A stretch of 64,000 bases of DNA from Streptomyces rochei (GCA_002155895.1 MUMD01000222.1:1-64000); one strand, 5' to 3'. Counted from the first letter of the stretch, positions 16,517-26,168 are shown. The notes: generated by a model not told the origin, from the sequence alone. Translations and numbers: made by a program.

Positions 16517-18940
16517 TCAGCGTTCGCGCACCCGGACGACGCGCAGGTCCGGCGACGACCGGATGTCCCGCTCGCAGAACCGGGACGTCACCCACCGCTC
16601 GCCGGAGAACAGCCGGGTCTGGTCGGCGTGGTGCGGCGAGGTGGGATCGGACGACTGGGAGTAGGCCAGCAGCGTCCGGGCCACCGGACAGCGGCTGCCG
16701 TCCCAGCCCACGGCCTGGATGTAGCTGGAGCCGGTGGTCACCTCGGTGTAGCCGCCGCCCGCCGGGTCCCACACCGACTCGATCTTGTTCCAGACGCCCA
16801 GTGACTCCGTGCCCCCGCCCACGGGTACGCGTGCGCCGCCCCGCACGACGAACTGGTGGTCGCCGAGCCGCGCGTCGAGCGCGATGCCGGCCGCCCGCAG
16901 TTCGCCGACCGCGTCCGCGAGGGCGGTGGCGAAGCCCGGCGCCCCGGTGTTCAGCGTGTTCGGGGTGGCCACCGGGTCCGCGGGCGAGAACGGCACCTTC
17001 CACAGCTGTCCCGCGGGCACCGCCTTGGTGAGCGCCCGCCAGAACCGGTCGAAGAGCAGCGCTCCCCGGCTGTCGACGTCGACGGTGCGGTCCCAGTCGG
17101 CGAGCACACCGCAGGCGGCCCGCACGTCGACGGAGCGTCCGGCGCTGTCGGCCGCCGTACCGCCCGGCAGCGCGGCACAGGCCCGCGCCGCGTCGTCCGC
17201 CACCAGATCCCCGGCGGGTACCCGGTCGGCGAACTGCTGCCGCTCCAGGTCGGCCACGGTCAGCCCGCCCCGGTCGGCCATCGCCGCCACGTCCTCGATC
17301 GCGCCCCGGGTGCGCATCGACCGCTGGGTGCCCACCGTGCCGAAGACCCGCTCGTAGCCGGTCAGCGGCCGGTCCGCGTTGGCCAGCCAGGCACTGTCGT
17401 TGGAGTTCTCCGCGTACGGCGCGTCGGTGAGGGTGGGCATCCGTGACGGGCCGAAGATCCCGGGCTGCACGGCGTCCCGGTCGCGGCCCGGCGCGCATGC
17501 GGCGCGCGAGCCGTCCAGCACCGCCAGCCCCGAGGACGGGTAGGTCACCTCGCCGAGCGCCGTCGAACAGCGCGCGGCCAGCTCGTCGGTGATGCGGGGG
17601 AGCACCTGGGACTGCGTGAACAGCGTGTGGCCGCGCGCATCGGCGGCCACGGTGTTCACCCACGGCAGGCCCTGGGTGCGGCGCAGCGAGTCCAGCACGT
17701 CGTCCGTGCTCCGGGCCCGGCCGAAGCCGAGCGCGGTGTCGGAGGCGCGCAGGTTGGCGGCGTTGGGGTCGTTCAGCGCGTACGCCGTCGTGCTGGTCCA
17801 GGGCAGGGGCGTCGAGGCGCCCAGCGAGGTGACCACCGGGCCGTACCGGGTCCACCACTGGGTCCTGGTCACCGGGGCACCGTCGCGCACGGGGACGGTG
17901 ACGGACCGCGCCGTCATCCGCTCGCGCCTGCCGTCCACCAGGTAGACGGTGGGGTCGGCCGGGTCCAGCTTCAGCTGGTGGAGGTTGAGGGTGACGCCGG
18001 TGGCCACGGTGTGGCTCCAGGCGACGTGCGCGTTGTGGCCTATGGACACCGTCGCGGAGCCGAGCAGGGAGCCGCCCGCCATGTTGAGGCGTCCCGGGAT
18101 CGTCTGCTGCGACTGCCAGAAGCGGCGCCCGCCGTGCCACGGGTAGTGGGGGTTGCCGAGCAGCAGTCCGCGCCCGTTCGCGGTGGTGCGTCCGCTGAAG
18201 GCGACCGCGTTGGAACCCATGTCGGCACCGTCGGCGGCGAACAGCTCGCGGGCCGCCCGCGCGACCGCCTCGGGGGCGGGCTGCGTCGCGGACGGCTCCC
18301 GGGAGGCCCCGGCCGGCGGCCGCGCCGCCGTGATGCCGTCCACGGCACGGCCCTGCCCGCCGAGCACGGAGAGGGCGAAGCCGCGCGCCGCCACGTCCAG
18401 CGCGGTGACCGGCCGCACCCAGGCGGCACCGCGGCACGCCGGATCGGTGACGCGGTTCTGCTCCAGCCAGGCGTTGTACCCGGCGGCGAAGCCCCGCATC
18501 AGTTCCTTCGCGTCCCGGCTGGGACCCCGCGGCGCCGGTTGGGCCAACAGCCTCTCCACCGTGCCGGCCCGGCGCACGCCCCGGAAGTACAGGTCGCTGG
18601 AGAGGTTCGTGCCGGCCGACGACAGCGAGAGGTCGGACGTCCCGTCGGCGCCGAAGAAGCGGGAGCGCTCGCCGCGCACGGTCACGAACCCGTCGGCGAG
18701 CACGCAGACCTGGTCGGCGGCCTGCGCCCAGCCGGTGCCGAAACCGAGGTCGGCGTAGTCCTCGGCGACGATGTGCGGAATGCCGTACTCGGTGTAGCGG
18801 ATCACGGCGGACAGCCCGCCGTGGGACGGACGTTCGTGCCGGTCGCGGGCGGGACCGTCGGCGGCCGCCGCGGGCAGTGCGGTCGCCGCGGTCAGCAGCG
18901 CGACGGCCACGGCGGCGAGCCGTCTCGGACGGATGCGCAT
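16517..18940 (-). CDS. Secreted penicillin-acylase-family Ntn hydrolase (acyl-homoserine-lactone / lipopeptide acylase type)
   Basis: 807 residues. The signal peptide is MRIRPRRLAAVAVALLTAAT followed by ALPAAAA. The alpha chain contains IRYTEYGIPHIVAEDYADLGFGTGWAQA. The self-cleavage and nucleophile site is the junction DMGSNAVAFSG, which frees an N-terminal Ser on the beta chain, then GNPHYPW. NDSAWLAN matches the oxyanion/Asn-Arg region of the family. Related Streptomyces enzymes cleave N-acyl homoserine lactones, penicillin V, or echinocandin/aculeacin side chains; which applies here cannot be told. The start ATG 18940 has GGGAGG four bases upstream. It is divergent from the acyl-CoA ligase gene. 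Confidence 0.92.
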   Translation of the reverse strand: MRIRPRRLAAVAVALLTAATALPAAAADGPARDRHERPSHGGLSAVIRYTEYGIPHIVAEDYADLGFGTGWAQAADQVCVLADGFVTVRGERSRFFGADGTSDLSLSSAGTNLSSDLYFRGVRRAGTVERLLAQPAPRGPSRDAKELMRGFAAGYNAWLEQNRVTDPACRGAAWVRPVTALDVAARGFALSVLGGQGRAVDGITAARPPAGASREPSATQPAPEAVARAARELFAADGADMGSNAVAFSGRTTANGRGLLLGNPHYPWHGGRRFWQSQQTIPGRLNMAGGSLLGSATVSIGHNAHVAWSHTVATGVTLNLHQLKLDPADPTVYLVDGRRERMTARSVTVPVRDGAPVTRTQWWTRYGPVVTSLGASTPLPWTSTTAYALNDPNAANLRASDTALGFGRARSTDDVLDSLRRTQGLPWVNTVAADARGHTLFTQSQVLPRITDELAARCSTALGEVTYPSSGLAVLDGSRAACAPGRDRDAVQPGIFGPSRMPTLTDAPYAENSNDSAWLANADRPLTGYERVFGTVGTQRSMRTRGAIEDVAAMADRGGLTVADLERQQFADRVPAGDLVADDAARACAALPGGTAADSAGRSVDVRAACGVLADWDRTVDVDSRGALLFDRFWRALTKAVPAGQLWKVPFSPADPVATPNTLNTGAPGFATALADAVGELRAAGIALDARLGDHQFVVRGGARVPVGGGTESLGVWNKIESVWDPAGGGYTEVTTGSSYIQAVGWDGSRCPVARTLLAYSQSSDPTSPHHADQTRLFSGERWVTSRFCERDIRSSPDLRVVRVRER

Positions 18941-19080
18941 CGTGCCTCCCGACGTCTCAGGGGGAAAGGGCGGCCGAGCGTACCAGCCGGTATGTGTACG
19001 TGTCAGTGGCATGACACGAGCCGTTTCCCGTGCCGCGCACATGACTTGACCCGCCCCGCCGCCCGGCCGAGGATCGGGCC

Positions 19081-20586
19081 ATGACGCTGACGCCCGGACA
19101 CGGCAGCACGGTCGACGGGGTGCTGCGGCGCAGCGCCCGCCGCACTCCGGCCCGCGTCGCGGTGGAGTACCGCGACCGCGCCTGGACGTACGACGAACTC
19201 GACGCCGCGGTCTCCCGCGCGGCGAGCGTCCTGCTGGCCGAGGGACTGTCCCCGGGCGACCGGGTCGGCGCCTACGGGCACAACTCCGACGCCTACCTGA
19301 TCGCCTTCCTCGCCTGCGCCCGCGCCGGCCTGGTGCACGTCCCGGTCAACCAGAACCTGACCGGCGACGACCTCGCCTACATCGTCGGCCAGTCCGGCAG
19401 CGCCCTCGTCCTCACCGACCCCGACCTGGCCGCCCGGCTCCCCGAGGACGCGCGCACCCTGCCCCTGCGCGACGCCGACGGCTCACTCCTGTCCCGGCTG
19501 CCCGGGGCGCCCCCGTACGACGGACCCGAGCCGGGCGCCGAGGACCTGGTGCAACTGCTCTACACCTCGGGCACCACCGCCCTGCCCAAGGGCGCGATGA
19601 TGACCCACCGGGCGCTGGTGCACGAGTACCTGAGCGCGATCACCGCCCTCGACCTGCGCGCCGGAGACCGTCCCGTGCACGCCCTGCCGCTCTACCACTC
19701 GGCACAGATGCACGTCTTCCTGCTGCCCTACCTCGCCGTCGGCGCGACCAACATCGTCCTCGACGCCCCCGACGGGGACCGGCTCCTGGACCTGATCGAG
19801 GCCGGCCGCGCGGACAGCCTCTTCGCGCCGCCCACGGTGTGGATCGGCCTCGCGGGCCGCGCCGACTTCGCCACCCGCGACCTCGGCGGCCTGCGCAAGG
19901 CCTACTACGGCGCCTCGATCATGCCCGTGCCCGTCCTGGAGCGGCTGCGCGCCCGGCTGCCGGACCTCGCGTTCTACAACTGCTTCGGCCAGAGCGAGAT
20001 CGGCCCCCTGGCCACCGTCCTCGGCCCGGACGAGCACGAGGGCCGGATGGACTCCTGCGGCCGGCCCGTCCTCTTCGTCGACGCGCGGATCGTCGACGAG
20101 GACGGCAAGGACGTGCCCGACGGCACCCCCGGCGAGGTCGTCTACCGCTCCCCGCAGCTGTGCCAGGGCTACTGGGACAAACCCGAGGAGACCGAGGCCG
20201 CCTTCCGCGACGGCTGGTTCCACTCCGGCGACCTCGCCGTCCGGGACGCCGAGGGCTACTACACGATCGTCGACCGGGTGAAGGACGTCATCAACTCCGG
20301 CGGGGTGCTGGTCGCCTCCCGCCAGGTCGAGGACGCCCTCTACACCCACGAGGCGGTCGCCGAGGCCGCCGTGATCGGCCTGCCCGACGAGCGCTGGATC
20401 GAGGCGGTCACCGCGGTCGTCGTGCCCCGCGGCCAGGTCACCGAGGACGAACTGATCGCCCACGCCCGGCAGCGCCTCACCCCGTTCAAGGCACCCAAGG
20501 CGGTGCGGTTCGTGGACGCGCTGCCGCGCAACGCCAGCGGCAAGATCCTCAAACGCGAGCTGCGGGACCGGTTCGCCGGCCGCTGA
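19081..20586 (+). CDS. AMP-forming acyl-CoA synthetase (class I adenylate-forming ligase)
   Basis: 501 residues. It has the phosphate-binding loop YTSGTTALPKGAMMTHRAL, the A5 motif FYNCFGQSEIG, the A7/A8 region GWFHSGDLAVRDAEGYYTIVD followed by RVKDVINSGG, and the catalytic A10 lysine in NASGKILKREL. The fold is complete and activates a carboxylate as acyl-AMP before transfer to CoA. Chain length is unknown. It is divergent from the penicillin-acylase gene, 140 bp away, so the pair may share control; release and activation of an acyl group would be a coherent pairing, but that is inference. Confidence 0.92.
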   Translation: MTLTPGHGSTVDGVLRRSARRTPARVAVEYRDRAWTYDELDAAVSRAASVLLAEGLSPGDRVGAYGHNSDAYLIAFLACARAGLVHVPVNQNLTGDDLAYIVGQSGSALVLTDPDLAARLPEDARTLPLRDADGSLLSRLPGAPPYDGPEPGAEDLVQLLYTSGTTALPKGAMMTHRALVHEYLSAITALDLRAGDRPVHALPLYHSAQMHVFLLPYLAVGATNIVLDAPDGDRLLDLIEAGRADSLFAPPTVWIGLAGRADFATRDLGGLRKAYYGASIMPVPVLERLRARLPDLAFYNCFGQSEIGPLATVLGPDEHEGRMDSCGRPVLFVDARIVDEDGKDVPDGTPGEVVYRSPQLCQGYWDKPEETEAAFRDGWFHSGDLAVRDAEGYYTIVDRVKDVINSGGVLVASRQVEDALYTHEAVAEAAVIGLPDERWIEAVTAVVVPRGQVTEDELIAHARQRLTPFKAPKAVRFVDALPRNASGKILKRELRDRFAGR

Positions 20587-20605
20587 CCCGGCGCGGCGCC
20601 GCGCG

Positions 20606-20642
20606 CGGCCGGTGCGGCCAGTGCCGCCGGCCGCACCGGCCG
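20606..20642 (+). terminator. 14-bp perfect-stem hairpin after the acyl-CoA synthetase
   Basis: CGGCCGGTGCGGCC (20606-20619) pairs perfectly with 20629-20642 around a 9-base loop, starting 20 bases after the stop. No T-tract follows. The rest of the 309-bp gap to 20896 is GC-rich without a convincing reading frame. Confidence 0.75.
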
Positions 20643-20895
20643 TCCGGCCCGACTCGGCCGACTCGCCCGGCCCGCGCGGCCCCGGCGACTCCGCCGCGCC
20701 TGCCGCCCCGGCGACCCACCGCCGCGACCGGCCCGTCGCCGACGGGGCGGGCGCTCCGGATCCAGCCCGGCCCCGGAAACCGGGACGGTCCCGCGCACCC
20801 CCGATCCCCCGAAAGGCACCCCTCTCGTGGCCTGTCGGCGCCCGGGACCGATCGCTAGGCTGACCGCGGACGACGACACCGGGAGGAGCACGGAC

Positions 20896-21138
20896 GTGGC
20901 CGAGAGCACCACCCACCAGCGCCCGCTCATGGGCTGGGACAAGCCGGACCTGGACCTCAGCAACGCGCAGTGGCAGTCCAGCAGCCGGGGCCTGGGGGAT
21001 GTCCAGATCGCCTTCGTCGAGGGGTTCATCGCCATGCGCAACAGCGGCAGCCCGGAAAGCCCCTCGCTGATCTTCACCCCCGCGGAGTGGGGCGCGTTCG
21101 TGTCGGGCGCGAGGGAAGGCGAGTTCGACCTCACCTGA
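20896..21138 (+). CDS. DUF397-domain protein
   Basis: 80 residues from GTG 20896 with GGAGGAG seven bases upstream. The LSNAQWQSSSRG...VEVAF-type core (here VQIAFVEGFIAMRNSGSPES then LIFTPAEWGAFVSGAREGEFDL) is the DUF397 fold. In Streptomyces these usually sit beside an XRE-family regulator and pair with it, as in the WhiJ/BldB-like systems. No XRE gene is adjacent here, so this is an orphan copy. Its partner, if any, is elsewhere. Confidence 0.88.
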   Translation: MAESTTHQRPLMGWDKPDLDLSNAQWQSSSRGLGDVQIAFVEGFIAMRNSGSPESPSLIFTPAEWGAFVSGAREGEFDLT

Positions 21139-21247
21139 GCCGCCGGGACGCGCCCGCGCCCGAGCCGCCGGGGCTGGGCCGACCGGCCGAACCGGGGTGT
21201 CCGGTCGCGCCCCGGGGGGAACTCGGTCCTCCGGAGGTGAGGCACCC

Positions 21248-22153
21248 ATGAGCACCCTGCCGGTCATCGCGGCGGTCGACGGATCGGACGACAGCCTGCG
21301 CGCCCTGGACTGGGCGCTGGAGGCAGCCCACCGGCGCGAAGCGCCCCTGCGGGTCGTGCACGTGCGCCAGTACGCCTCCTGGGCCCAGACCGACGTCCTG
21401 GTGGCGGGCCCGCCGGACACCGGCGAGGACCCGGTGCTCGACCAGGCCCGCGCGCACCTGGAGGGCCGGGCCTGGACGGTCTCCACGGAGTACGTCGGCA
21501 TGGAGGGCGTCCCGGGCGCCGTGGTGCCGGAGCTGGGGGCCGACGCCCAGCTGCTCGTGCTCGGCTCCCGGGGCCGCGGCGGCTTCGCAAGCCTGCTGCT
21601 CGGCTCCAACGGGATGGCGGCGGCCCGCGACGCCGAGTGCCCCGTCGTGGTGGTGCCGCGCCCGGGCCGCGAGGTCCACGGCGAGGCGCCGGACGAGCCC
21701 GGTCCCCGGGTGGTCGTCGGCCTGCACGTGGACAGCCCTGACGACGCCACGCTCTCCTTCGCCTTCACCGAGGCGGCCCTGCTGAGGGCCCGCCTCCAGG
21801 TGGTCGCCGCCTACCCGTGGCCGGTGCAGACCTGGGCCGCGGCGGGCCAGATGATGCCGCTGGTGATCGACGAGGTCTCCGTCGAGAGCGAGACCCGCGT
21901 CCTGGCGGACGGCTTCCTCGCCCCGTACCGGGGGCGCCACCCCGACGTCACGGCCGAGACCCACGTGGTGCCCGGCGACGCGGCCGGACACCTCGTCGCC
22001 GCCTCCCGCGACGCCGCCCTCGTCGTCGTCGGACGCCACCGCCGGCGGCTGCTGGCCCCCGCCCGCATGATGGGCTCGGTCGCCCACGCCGTCCTGCTGC
22101 ACGCGGCGGCCCCGGTCGCGGTCGTACCACCGGCCCCGCCGGGCGAGGGCTGA
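21248..22153 (+). CDS. Tandem-domain universal stress protein (UspA family)
   Basis: 301 residues in two Usp repeats. The first begins VIAAVDGSDDSLRALDWAL and carries the nucleotide-binding signature LLVLGSRGRGGFASLLLGSNGMAAA. The second begins RVVVGLHVDSPDDATLSFAF and has a degenerate form, VVVGRHRRRLLAPARMMGSVAHA. Only the N-terminal domain keeps the G-2x-G-9x-G pattern intact, so ATP binding is expected there. GGAGGTGAGG precedes the ATG. Such proteins accumulate under redox, hypoxic or stationary stress. Confidence 0.93.
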   Translation: MSTLPVIAAVDGSDDSLRALDWALEAAHRREAPLRVVHVRQYASWAQTDVLVAGPPDTGEDPVLDQARAHLEGRAWTVSTEYVGMEGVPGAVVPELGADAQLLVLGSRGRGGFASLLLGSNGMAAARDAECPVVVVPRPGREVHGEAPDEPGPRVVVGLHVDSPDDATLSFAFTEAALLRARLQVVAAYPWPVQTWAAAGQMMPLVIDEVSVESETRVLADGFLAPYRGRHPDVTAETHVVPGDAAGHLVAASRDAALVVVGRHRRRLLAPARMMGSVAHAVLLHAAAPVAVVPPAPPGEG

Positions 22154-22293
22154 CCCACTCCGCCGGGGCGGGGACCCGGATCGTCGTGACCGCCGAACCC
22201 GCCGAAGGTCCCGGACACGGAGGCGGACCGCGCGTCCCCGCCGGGCACCCGCCCGCACGCCGTTCGCGGGCCCCGGCCACGTACCATGGCGGC

Positions 22294-22791
22294 ATGTCGT
22301 TCCTCCGCCGCCGCAGCGCCACGCCCGCCGGGCCCGACTTCGACGTACTGGCCATGGACCCGGGCGACTGGCCCGGCAATCTGGGCGCCGGCCTGCTGCC
22401 CGCGCCCGACGGCAGCTGCCAGGGCGTCTTCCTGCGCTACGACCTGTTCGGCGGCCGCGGCCCCGCGATGATCATCGGCAATCTGCCGGAGGGCTCCCCG
22501 GCCCGCGAGGTCCCCGAGGGTGAGATCCCCTTCGAGGTGGCCCAGCTGCTGCTGGCCCTGGAGAACGACGAGGAGGTGACGGTCGCCGGCACCGAGGACG
22601 TCCCCGTGATGCAGGGCGACAACCTGCTCATCGTGCGCCGCCTCAAGCTCTCCGAGAGCCGGATCTCCTGTGTGCAGTTCGACCGCAGCGACGGCGTCCT
22701 GGTGACCATCGCCGCCTGGGACCGCCCCATCACCGACGATCTGTACGCCCTGCTGAAGCCGCTCCCGGCGGAGCTGTTCCAGCAGGGCTGA
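22294..22791 (+). CDS. Conserved Streptomyces hypothetical protein
   Basis: 165 residues, acidic, with no signal peptide or membrane segment and no motif I recognise. Visible features are a hydrophobic-acidic middle (EGEIPFEVAQLLLALENDEE) and beta-strand-like alternation toward the C-terminus (LLIVRRLKLSESRISCVQF). Codon usage is typical of a real gene. It follows the stress protein by 140 bp on the same strand and converges with the amidase gene. Confidence 0.72.
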   Translation: MSFLRRRSATPAGPDFDVLAMDPGDWPGNLGAGLLPAPDGSCQGVFLRYDLFGGRGPAMIIGNLPEGSPAREVPEGEIPFEVAQLLLALENDEEVTVAGTEDVPVMQGDNLLIVRRLKLSESRISCVQFDRSDGVLVTIAAWDRPITDDLYALLKPLPAELFQQG

Positions 22792-22799
22792 GCCGGCGG

Positions 22800-24734
22800 C
22801 TACCGCAGGGTCGAGAGCGTGACGTCGGCGGCGCGCACGTACGCGACCCGGTGGCCGAACTGGATCTCGTAGTACATGTCCTCGCCGGTCACCACCCGGT
22901 GGGATGCCTCGTCGAAGGTGACCGCGTAGTAGTACTCGCCGGGCACCTTCTCACCGACCACGTACTTCTGCCCCTTCGGCAGCCGGTACGGCAGCGGCGA
23001 CACCGTCTGGGCGGGCACGCCCGCCGGGTAGGCGGACTTCTCCGGGTACGCGCGCCCGTACACCGGCACGCTGTCCAGGCCCTCCCTCGGCGTGATCACC
23101 CGGCCCGACGCGGGGACCGCCGCCGGGTTCTTCCCCGGGTTGTGGAACCACGCCTTCTGCCCCAGGTACCAGATGGCCGTCCAGTCGCCCCACCGGTCGG
23201 CCACGGCGTACTGCTGACCCGTGGAGACGCGGGAGGACAGGTCGTTCACCCCGGTCGTCGGGGCCGTGCCCAGACCGATGTCCCTGATCAGGGGAGCGTT
23301 CACGTCGTGGTCGGAGTAGAGCCGCACCGCGCTGGAGCCGTGCGGCGCGCAGGGCTCGCCCCGCGTGACGCAGCCGGTGTAGACGGGGCCGTTCTCCGCG
23401 TAGTCGGGGCGGATCGTCACCATGCCGGAGTTCTTGCCGGCGGTCGGTTCGAAGGGGCGGCCCAGCAGCTGGAAGTAGTGCCGCCAGTCCCAGTACGGGC
23501 CCGGGTCGGTGTGCATGCCGGGGATCGTCGCCGTGGTCGTGCCGGGGACGTTGTCGTGGCCCAGGATGTGCTGCCGGTCCAGCGGGATGTCGTACTTCTT
23601 CGCCAGGTACCTCACCAGGCGCGCCGACGAGCGGTACATGGCCTCCGTGTACCAGGCGTCCGGTTCCGCCAGGAAACCCTCGTGCTCCAGGCCGATCGAC
23701 TTCGCGTTGACGTACCAGTTGCCCGCGTGCCAGGCCACGTCCTTCGCCTTCACGTGCTGGGCGATGTGGCCGTCGGTGGAGCGCAGGCTGTAGTTCCAGG
23801 AGACGTAGGTGGGGTCCTGGACCATGTCGAGCACGCCGTTCCAGGCGCCCTCGGTGTCGTGCACGACGATGTACCGGACGCGCTGGGAGGCCGGCCTGTT
23901 CCCCAGGTCGTGGTTGCCGTAGTCGCCGTCGCCGAACTCCTCGTACGGCGCCGGGATCCACTCGCAGGACACCGTCCTCGGGCACTCGGTGCCGGCGGCC
24001 CGCGCCGCCCGCAGACCCACGTCCTCCAGTTGGGAGACGTCGGGAGCCACGTCGGGGTCGGCGGTCAGGGTGACTCGCTGCCCGGCGTCGGTGGTACGCC
24101 GCTCGCCCGAGCGGATCACCTCGAACACGTCGTTCGCGTACGCCGCGGCCGTCGCGGAGTCCTCCGCCCCGGAGAAGCGGGCCACCGCCCCGTACCAGTC
24201 CGCCGGGTCCGCGCTGAGCGGCTCGCCCGCCTCGCGCTGGGCGGCGGCCAGCAGCGCGGCACCACCGGCGACGTTCGCCGCCGGGTCGGTGCGCAGCGCC
24301 TCGGCGCTCAGGCCGGTCAGCTCGGCCGCCCTCGGCAGTGTGGTGAGCCGGGCCGGGAGGGTGGCGGGCGGTGAGGTCTTCGCCTTCGGGCGCAGCGGGG
24401 CGCGCGCGTCGTCGCCGCGCGGGTCCTCCGTGCCCTCGTCGTGGTGGGAGGCCCCGGCCAGCGCGGTGCGCGCGTCGGTGAGGTGCAGCGGACCGTAGCC
24501 GCCGGTCACGCTCGGGGCGCCGCCGTGCGCGTCCCAGCGGGACTGGAGGTAGGAGACGCCCAGCAGGACGCTCCGCGGCACCTGGTACTCGGCCGCCGCC
24601 TCGGCGAACGCCCGCTGCAGGCGGTCCGGGGCGGGCGGCGCGTCCGGCGGGCGGGCGGCGGACGGTGCCGCGCCGAGCAGCGGCAGCAGCAGGGCCGCGG
24701 TGGCGAGGGCGGGCACGACGGGGGTTCTGCGCAA
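22800..24734 (-). CDS. Secreted N-acetylmuramoyl-L-alanine amidase (amidase_2 fold) with SH3-like C-terminus
   Basis: 644 residues from a TTG start at 24734, chosen because AGGAGG lies 5 bases upstream and a signal peptide (LRRTPVVPALATAALLLPLL) follows at once; in-frame ATGs further up lack both. An N-terminal domain of about 250 residues resembles lytic enzymes (PRSVLLGVSYLQSRWDAHGG). The amidase core has zinc ligands in YIVVHDTEGAW and MHTDPGPYWDW, with GLEHEG and HILGHDNVPG between. The C-terminal about 200 residues are SH3-like repeats (YAVADRWGDWTAIWYLGQKA) likely to bind wall. It cleaves the lactyl-amide bond in peptidoglycan. Confidence 0.9.
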   Translation of the reverse strand: MRRTPVVPALATAALLLPLLGAAPSAARPPDAPPAPDRLQRAFAEAAAEYQVPRSVLLGVSYLQSRWDAHGGAPSVTGGYGPLHLTDARTALAGASHHDEGTEDPRGDDARAPLRPKAKTSPPATLPARLTTLPRAAELTGLSAEALRTDPAANVAGGAALLAAAQREAGEPLSADPADWYGAVARFSGAEDSATAAAYANDVFEVIRSGERRTTDAGQRVTLTADPDVAPDVSQLEDVGLRAARAAGTECPRTVSCEWIPAPYEEFGDGDYGNHDLGNRPASQRVRYIVVHDTEGAWNGVLDMVQDPTYVSWNYSLRSTDGHIAQHVKAKDVAWHAGNWYVNAKSIGLEHEGFLAEPDAWYTEAMYRSSARLVRYLAKKYDIPLDRQHILGHDNVPGTTTATIPGMHTDPGPYWDWRHYFQLLGRPFEPTAGKNSGMVTIRPDYAENGPVYTGCVTRGEPCAPHGSSAVRLYSDHDVNAPLIRDIGLGTAPTTGVNDLSSRVSTGQQYAVADRWGDWTAIWYLGQKAWFHNPGKNPAAVPASGRVITPREGLDSVPVYGRAYPEKSAYPAGVPAQTVSPLPYRLPKGQKYVVGEKVPGEYYYAVTFDEASHRVVTGEDMYYEIQFGHRVAYVRAADVTLSTLR

Positions 24735-24975
24735 AGCGGCCTCCTGGGACGGTCGGACGTCGCGGGGACGTGCCGGGTGTGAACGACGGGAGGTGCGGGG
24801 CCGGGCGTGGATCAGTGGTACCCGGCAGTCCGACGATCCGTCAATCATGCAGTCGGAGCGGCGATTTCCCACGTCAGCAGGGGGTCGGGCGAGTTTCGCC
24901 GCGCCGGCCCACGGGCCTGCGCGGCGTCAGTGGCGTACACCAATGGCCGCCGTCGGGAGTCCGGGCACACGAAAA

Positions 24976-25009
24976 CCGCGGTGCGCCCTCCGGGGAGGGC
25001 GCACCGCGG
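24976..25009 (-). terminator. Canonical intrinsic terminator of the phosphotransferase gene
   Basis: A perfect 15-bp stem (24976-24990 with 24995-25009) closes on a 4-base loop. On the minus strand it is followed directly by TTTTC, giving the only clear stem-plus-T-tract terminator in the window. It lies 17 bases past the stop of the phosphotransferase. Confidence 0.9.
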
Positions 25010-25025
25010 ATCGTCGTCCCGTTCC

Positions 25026-26168
25026 TCAGCGCGTGCCGACCGCCGCCCGCACGGCCCTGCGGGCCATCTGGCAGTCGTCGTGCAGCCGGCGCAGCAGCAG
25101 CCGCTGCTCCTCGCCGGAGGGCACGGCGCCCGGCTGGGCGGGCACCGGCTGGGCCGGCACCGCGTCCTGCATGGAGCGCTGCACGGCCGTCTCGTAGGTA
25201 CGGATCTCCCGGGTCAGCACCAGCATCAGGTTCACCAGGAAGGCGTCCCGCGCGGCGGTCCCGCCCGCCTGGGCGATCTGGCTGATCTGACGGCGGGCCA
25301 CCGGGGCGTCGCCGAGGACCGCCCACAGGGTCGCCAGGTCGTAGCCCGGCAGGTACCAGCCCGCGTGCTCCCAGTCCACCAGCACCGGACCGGCCGGTGA
25401 CATGAGGATGTTGGACAGCAGCGCGTCACCGTGGCAGAACTGGCCCATGCCCTGGCGTCCGGCCGCGTGGGCGATGCCGTGCAGCAGCTTCTGCAGGTCG
25501 CCCAGGTCGCGGTCGGTGAGCAGCCCCAGATCGTGGTACCGGGAGATCCGGGCCGCGTAGTCCAGCGGGGCGTCGAAGGTGCCCGCCGGCGGCCGCCAGG
25601 CGTTGAGCCGGCAGACCGCGCCGAGCGCTGCCCTGATGTCCGCCCGGGGCGGGGACTCCAGCGGGTGCCGCTGCAGCGCCGCCACCCGTCCCGGCATCCG
25701 CTCGATCACCAGCGTGCAGTTGTCCGGGTCCGCCGCGATCAGCCTCGGCACCCGTACCGGAGGGCGGTGCCGGACGAACGAGCGGTATGCCCCTATCTCG
25801 TGCCGGATCCGCTCCGCCCAGGCGGGGGAGTGGTCCAGTAAACACTTGGCGACCGCGGTGCTGCGTCCGGTCGTGCCGACCAGGAGCACGGACCGTCCGG
25901 TGCGGCGCAGCACCTGCACCGGGGAGAACTCCGGGCAGATCCGGTGCACGGAGGCGATCGCCGTGCGCAGCTGGGCGCCCTGCGGGCCGGACAGGTCGAT
26001 TCTTCCGCTGAGCGGCTGGGTGCCGGGGCCCGTGCCGCGCCGCGCCCTGCCCGCCCCGAGGACCGGGGCAGCCGGACGCGCGGGGGCGAGGTAGGGGCCG
26101 CCGCCCGCCGCCGGGCGGGGGTGCAGTGAGCGCTGCGGGGCGGACACGGAGGACGATGCTGCGTACAT
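25026..26168 (-). CDS. Aminoglycoside-phosphotransferase-fold (APH/choline kinase) protein containing a TTA codon
   Basis: 380 residues from ATG 26168. After a Pro/Arg-rich N-terminal region comes a kinase-like fold. The Brenner-type catalytic loop is [12 protein letters not shown] (His-x-Asp...Asn) and the metal-binding DxE is VLVDWEHAG. Leu110 ([11 protein letters not shown]) is encoded by TTA at 25841-25839, so translation should need the bldA tRNA and be confined to late growth or differentiation. The substrate is unknown; this family phosphorylates small alcohols, choline or aminoglycosides. A canonical terminator follows. It is divergent from nsdB. Confidence 0.87.
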   Translation of the reverse strand: MYAASSSVSAPQRSLHPRPAAGGGPYLAPARPAAPVLGAGRARRGTGPGTQPLSGRIDLSGPQGAQLRTAIASVHRICPEFSPVQVLRRTGRSVLLVGTTGRSTAVAKCLLDHSPAWAERIRHEIGAYRSFVRHRPPVRVPRLIAADPDNCTLVIERMPGRVAALQRHPLESPPRADIRAALGAVCRLNAWRPPAGTFDAPLDYAARISRYHDLGLLTDRDLGDLQKLLHGIAHAAGRQGMGQFCHGDALLSNILMSPAGPVLVDWEHAGWYLPGYDLATLWAVLGDAPVARRQISQIAQAGGTAARDAFLVNLMLVLTREIRTYETAVQRSMQDAVPAQPVPAQPGAVPSGEEQRLLLRRLHDDCQMARRAVRAAVGTR

